The position numbers and the translations under genes were made by a program. This document shows positions 61,401 to 64,000 of a stretch of 64,000 nt of DNA, one piece after another. The notes below the pieces were generated by a model. The model was not told where the DNA came from. It worked only from the letters and a program-made list of their open reading frames with translations, and did no database searches. This DNA is from Epiperipatus broadwayi (taxonomy: Eukaryota; Onychophora; Udeonychophora; Euonychophora; Peripatidae): NCBI GenBank assembly GCA_028023455.1, contig JAQFVV010006245.1:7915154-7979153 (forward strand), read 5' to 3'. Each line of letters begins with the position of its first letter. Within the stretch, counting starts at the first letter, position 1.

Positions 61401-63849
61401 TTGCCCTAAACTCACCATAATATACAGATTTGCACACAGTGTTGCTGCTCTCAATTTTATATATGATCTTCCTTAGCCAACATCAGAAACATTTTTGGAA
61501 ACTAATGAGAAAATAGTAAAAGATTATTGTACAAAAAATAGACAGATTAAACAGCTGAAATATAATGAATAGAAAAGTAGAAGCAATACAGAAAGATTTA
61601 TAAGAAAATGCTAGCAGTGTGGATTATATTGAAGGAAAGCCAGAAAGGCTAGATCTAGTAAAACCCATGGATAATGAATCTTCAAACCCCAATATGGAGA
61701 TTCATGATACAGTTCACCAGTATATGAATCAATTCTTAAAAATAAGAATATTTAAAAGCTTGGCTGGTTAACTAACCATGCTTGAATAGTTTAAAATAAT
61801 ACTGTAATAGTATTAATTTAATGCTGGAAAAGATTAAGTTAGCTATAATTTATAGCAACATACATGATGATGTTTACATGTAGTGGTAAGTATTATTTAA
61901 TTTAAATACTATATTTCAAGATCATAAAAAAGCTTAAATAATCAGGTTATTTATAGAACACCAAGAATTAAATTTTTTTTATGCCATTCCAAATAAGGAT
62001 TCTTAGATTAATAAAGAAATACCTGGAGAGAGAGGAGGAAGACTTGATACTTGCATGTATGATATAAATAAAGTTAATTCTCAGTAATGACCCAGCATTT
62101 GTTTAAAAAATTAATAATTTTAGAATAAATATTCATACTTGGGAATGAAAAATAATTTTATTATTACTTTTTGAGATGAAAAGACAGCTTTGTACTTAGA
62201 GAGTTTGTTTACTTGTGCCTTCTTTACTAATGATGGGATATGGATTCTGATGTTTACTCAAAAGCTTGACATCTATACTGCACCAATCCTTTTATATAAC
62301 TTTCCATTTTTTTAAGTATAATTATTTATTTGCCTCTAAGACTTTATTCATAAGAGCAAGACAATTTATAGATTAAAATAAATTGCAAATGTAGACTAGC
62401 CATTACATCTTGATGAAGCATGGCTCAAGCATGTAATGGATCGTTAACTTTGATTCTTTATGTGCATCATTCTTTTAAGTCTCTAAGATGTTATTTTCTT
62501 TGTTGTTTGGTTGGTGCTGCCTATTGTGTTAAAATTAAGGTAACTCTGATGATGTTCATGTCTTTATTGTGTATCATAAGGTCAGTGGTTAATTTTTATA
62601 CATTCTAGAATTGCAGGTCAAGATTTATTCTTTTGATAGACAAATTCTGGCCTGATCATCCAAGAAAAAAAGATAACTTTTTTAGTATTATTTTGAGAAT
62701 ATAAAAAATATTAAAAATAACAAGGGTAAATGTAATGAGAAACAGAAATGTGTTTTTACAATTTTTATTATTTCATTTCTTTAGCCATAGAAATATTGTA
62801 CCGATTCAGTCACCTTTTTGAAATAAAGCTAGTCTAACTTTACAAACTTTTCACCCACACAATAACAGATAAATTACAAAAAAAGAAGGAAAAAGAATAA
62901 TATAAACAAAAGTATTCAGGTTGGAATTTTTTTTTTCAAAAAGTGCAAGCTATTTTTTTTCATTCTTATATATAAATAGTAAGCTATATATACACATATA
63001 TTGTTGTAAGAAAAATAATGCAATTTTTTTTTGTTTAAATTAATTTATAATAATAAATAAAAGTTCATTAAAAAAAGTTGTGAGAAATGCCAGCTTTTTT
63101 TTTAATTTTGGAGTTTAGAAAGAAAGATTTGGGGGAAAGCTTTCTTGCTTTAAGACATTTAAAATATTATCATTAATAAGGACTTTTAATCAATTCCATC
63201 TGAAAGAAACTTTGTTTAACAGCATAATAGAGAATTAAGTAGATTAAAATGACAGAGCTAATTTGTGAATTATTAACACAGCTAACATGGAAGATCATGC
63301 AATAACTGGAAATCACATTATAAAGGGTAAAAAAATGTAATTAGTGCACTAGCTAACAACCTGAGATTATGTAGCTTCCTGTAGTTACCATTTTTAAAAA
63401 TGTCTCATTTCAACATACAACAACCATAGAATATCTAGAAGTGGCTTTATCTGCCATTTTCACATAACTTTTATCAGCCTATTCATGATGAATGCTTAAT
63501 CAAGTGATACCATTATTATATCTAGAGAATAACTCAAGACTACATCAAATGAAGTCTTAGACCTTTAAAACTATCTTATAGATCAATTTTAAAAAAGGAT
63601 TTAAACCTATATTTTTAGTAAAGTTAAAATCAGAATTTTGATGCTAAGATAATTTTTATTTAAAATAAAAGGCCTTTATAAAAGTGTTTCTTTTTAAATG
63701 TATATTTCACTTTTTTTTCATAATGTAATTTTTTTTTACAAACACTAAAATAAATAAAATTTAGGATTAATTTCTCATTCAATTACCAATAGCTAACATT
63801 TATTACAACTTTGACATATTTTGCCAAACTTTATTTATATTATTATAGT

Positions 63850-63851
63850 TA

Positions 63852-63931
<80 letters not shown>

Positions 63932-63964
63932 GATGATGATGATGATGATGATGACGACGATGAT
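63850..63964. repeat. (AAT)n then (GAT)n microsatellite
   Basis: About 27 AAT units to 63931, then about nine GAT/GAC units to 63964. Confidence 0.97.
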
Positions 63965-64000
63965 TGTTTTATATTGAATGCAAGTATATCAGAGTTCATG

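Noticed and set aside
61600-61760. Possible integrase zinc-binding fragment (RFIRKC-x-QCGLY)
   Set aside because: One Cys-x-x-Cys-like pair interrupted by a stop and no downstream catalytic DDE motif; too weak.

Overview
The window is animal (metazoan) nuclear DNA, probably from an invertebrate. By eye it is strongly A+T-rich. It has GT-AG introns of many kilobases, long microsatellites (TTA, GATA, AAT, TA), and a dense litter of decayed retroelements: Penelope-like elements, several non-LTR families, a Ty3/gypsy fragment and non-autonomous hAT elements. No lineage-specific marker allows the phylum to be named.

The only convincing host gene is on the + strand. Five exons (3601-3733, 27867-27940, 28056-28227, 31121-31227, 43066-43231) join in one open frame across all four introns and encode about 217 residues from the middle of the membrane domain of an SLC4-family transporter, closest to SLC4A11. 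Both ends of the gene lie outside the window. About 3.6 kb of upstream intron, four internal introns (24.1, 0.1, 2.9 and 11.8 kb) and more than 20.7 kb of downstream intron carry everything else.

The most interesting content is two unrelated families of short repeats (unit about 476 bp and about 456 bp), each carrying a type I hammerhead ribozyme (HHR). Family A lies at 2278-3463 and 27215-27654; family B at 28464-28795, about 37097-37425 and 38224-39184. Several copies are tandem multimers joined to inverted copies, and four insertions are enclosed by a single 11-13 bp direct repeat, which I read as target-site duplications. This is the anatomy expected of retrozymes: circular or multimeric ribozyme RNAs copied into DNA by a reverse transcriptase. 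Family A also has a tRNA-like B box just downstream of the ribozyme.

Penelope-like elements are the obvious candidate partners. Three sets occur (5973-6420; 23570-25350; 47345-49470), with GIY-YIG endonuclease remnants and one with RT motifs. Two of the three are divergent inverted pairs, echoing the inverted arrangement of the ribozyme repeats, and their 3' tails hold HHR-like relics.

Layout: 1-599 LTR-like; 600-1000 non-LTR RT relic; 1846-2190 SINE-like pair; 2265-3476 family A complex; 3601 exon; 3950-4490 hAT element; 5.9-6.4 kb Penelope; 7568-7651 tRNA-like; 9.5-12.3 kb large non-LTR element; 14.1-15.3, 17.2-17.6 and 20.3-21.0 kb further RT relics; 21.6-23.5 kb decayed coding-like sequence; 23.6-25.4 kb inverted Penelope pair; 27.0-27.7 kb TTA array plus family A; 27.9-31.2 kb exons and family B; 32.2-33.96 kb long inverted repeat; 35-37 kb coiled-coil, possibly gag-like sequence; 37.1-39.2 kb family B cluster; 40.1-41.9 kb RT relics; 42.3-42.8 kb second hAT copy; 43.07 kb exon; 47.3-49.5 kb inverted Penelope pair; 50.0-51.0 kb gypsy RT/RNase H; 56.5-57.3 kb degenerate tandem repeat; 59.5-60.1 kb GATA array; 61.2 kb endonuclease relic; 63.85 kb AAT array. 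Nothing here looks like an operon; the repeats are passengers in the introns of one gene.
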